Assembly (NCBI GenBank): GCA_965243825.1
Contig: CBDEVT010000001.1
Coordinates: forward strand, 1,426,001-1,490,000
From: JAJCYX01 sp965243825
GTDB taxonomy: Bacteria; Chloroflexota; Dehalococcoidia; Lucifugimonadales; Lucifugimonadaceae
Length of the DNA: 64,000 nucleotides
Direction of reading: 5' to 3'
Position 1 is the first letter of the stretch. Every line of letters starts with the position of its first letter. Positions 63,257-64,000 of this stretch are shown here, piece by piece. The position numbers were made by a program, and so were the translations under genes. The notes under the pieces are model-generated. The model had not been told where the DNA came from, did not search any database, and saw only the letters and a program-made list of their open reading frames with translations.

Positions 63257-63733
63257 ATGGACCTGCCACAGAGAGTTCACGTAAGAACAACGATCAATGG
63301 CCAGGCGCAGGAGTTTCTTGTTCCTCCGTACATGAGCCTACTCGACACGATCAGGGAGATCGCCGGACTCACCGGTACCAAGGAAGGCTGTCTAGACGGC
63401 AACTGTGGTGCCTGCACGGTGAATATCGACGGTCGAATTGTCGACTCCTGCCTGGTACTTGGTGCGGAAGTTGATGGCAAGAGCGTCACCACGGTTGAGG
63501 GGCTGGCAACGAAAGATGGCCTCCACCCGCTTCAGCAAGCATTCCTGGAAGAGGCCGCTCTGCAGTGTGGTATCTGCACTCCAGGATTCCTGGTCGCTGC
63601 AAAAGGACTGCTGGACAACGAACCGAAGCCGAGCGAAGGCCGTATTCGACACTGGTTGGCCGGGAACCTTTGCCGCTGCACGGGCTACGACAAGATCGTT
63701 CGAGCGGTACAGAAGGCTGCGGCATCCAGCTAA
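63257..63733 (+). CDS. Molybdenum hydroxylase [2Fe-2S] subunit (CoxS type)
   Basis: This 158-residue small subunit holds two iron-sulfur clusters. The plant-type cluster is bound by CLDGNCGAC and a later Cys in VDSC. The second cluster lies in a helical domain with CGICTPGF and CRCTGY. All eight cysteines are present. Its ATG begins one base after the medium-subunit stop, so translation is probably coupled. It passes electrons from the molybdenum site to the FAD subunit. Confidence 0.96.
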   Translation: MDLPQRVHVRTTINGQAQEFLVPPYMSLLDTIREIAGLTGTKEGCLDGNCGACTVNIDGRIVDSCLVLGAEVDGKSVTTVEGLATKDGLHPLQQAFLEEAALQCGICTPGFLVAAKGLLDNEPKPSEGRIRHWLAGNLCRCTGYDKIVRAVQKAAASS

Positions 63734-63792
63734 GCGCTGTTCACTGACGCGAACGAGCCTGTTACGGGCATCTGAGATAAAGGACGAAGCGA

Positions 63793-64000
63793 ATGGTAAG
63801 CACTTTCGAGCCTAAGTCTGACTACAAGGTGATTGGCACCAGGCCGATTCGCCACGACGGACTCGACAAGGTCACTGGTAGAGCTGTCTACGGAGCTGAC
63901 ATCAAGCTGCCGGGAATGCTTTCGGCGGTGGTAGTTCGCAGTCCACATGCGCATGCACGCATCAAGAGCATCGATACCTCGGCCGCCGAAGCGATAGACG
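63793..64000 (+). CDS. Molybdenum hydroxylase large subunit, N-terminal fragment (3' end outside window)
   Basis: The frame from the ATG at 63793 stays open to the window edge and encodes 69 residues. The start is MVSTFEPKSD, then the conserved IGTRPIRHDGLDKVTGRAVYGAD and LSAVVVRSPHAHARI. These are the opening of molybdopterin-binding large subunits (CoxL/XdhA). Whether it is a form I carbon monoxide dehydrogenase (active-site loop VAYRCSFR) or another hydroxylase cannot be told, because that loop lies outside. It follows the small subunit by 59 bp. Confidence 0.92.
   Translation, partial: MVSTFEPKSDYKVIGTRPIRHDGLDKVTGRAVYGADIKLPGMLSAVVVRSPHAHARIKSIDTSAAEAID

Overview
The window is a gene-dense bacterial chromosome segment with about 60 genes and no rRNA, tRNA, insertion sequence, prophage or CRISPR array that I can see. 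The gene content suggests a Chloroflexota bacterium, most likely of the marine SAR202/Dehalococcoidia type. The pointers are an enolase-superfamily sugar-acid dehydratase, a luciferase-like flavin oxidoreductase, a sulfatase, paired acyl-CoA dehydrogenases, a CoxMSL-type molybdenum hydroxylase, tandem L-rhamnose mutarotases and a giant membrane glycosyltransferase with the Chloroflexi/archaeal YYY (DUF2298) domain. This placement is inference from gene content, not a phylogeny. TTG and GTG starts with good Shine-Dalgarno sequences are frequent, and TAGAAT recurs as a -10 box.

Layout. 1-7.4 kb: the end of an AcoX-type NAD-kinase-like gene, an SDR epimerase, two methyltransferases, dnaX (which lacks its zinc-finger cysteines), a serine hydrolase and an EamA exporter. 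7.4-9.8 kb: a textbook heat-shock operon, with a TTGACA-N17-TAGAAT promoter, a CIRCE operator, groES, groEL and a terminator. 10-15.7 kb: a PAP2 lipid phosphatase, then a YhaO/YhaN-type nuclease-ATPase pair. 15.8-17.9 kb: a DUF5343 gene divergent from a ParB/KorB-like DNA-binding gene, with a cluster of TTCCAAA/TTTGGAA palindromes around the shared start region. 17.9-25 kb: a pyrophosphatase-like protein, gyrB, the two pyruvate/acetoin dehydrogenase E1 subunits, and a ybeY-hypothetical-VanZ operon.

25-30.4 kb: two divergent rhaM paralogues, a WYL regulator with a perfect operator palindrome next to a small monooxygenase-fold gene, lipoproteins, and a PLP desulfhydrase. 30.4-41.4 kb: a DUF1800-NHL-DUF1501 operon, an MFS transporter, an LLM oxidoreductase, and a minus-strand group of an ICMT-like methyltransferase, a phosphotransferase, an FAD oxidoreductase and a repeat-bearing lipoprotein. 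41.6-50.8 kb: a second VanZ protein, a sulfatase, an M1 aminopeptidase, an internally duplicated 3-hydroxyacyl-CoA dehydrogenase and a mandelate racemase-family enzyme. 50-57 kb: a HAD hydrolase, comF, hpf and the 1,445-residue membrane glycosyltransferase. 57-64 kb: an M16 peptidase, an XRE regulator, an AsnC-like sensor domain, an acyl-CoA dehydrogenase pair, a HIT protein, and a molybdenum hydroxylase operon (M-S-L order, cut by the window edge) preceded by a possible structured leader.

Together the genes describe an aerobic or microaerobic heterotroph breaking down complex organic matter. Sulfatase, sugar mutarotases and enolase-superfamily dehydratase would act on sugars. Acyl-CoA dehydrogenases, hydroxyacyl-CoA dehydrogenase and molybdenum hydroxylase would act on lipid-like or heterocyclic substrates. 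The points most worth following up are the ParB-like gene with its site cluster, the WYL operator, the duplicated dehydrogenase, the zinc-less DnaX, the leaderless DUF1501/DUF1800 operon and the four-repeat lipoprotein.
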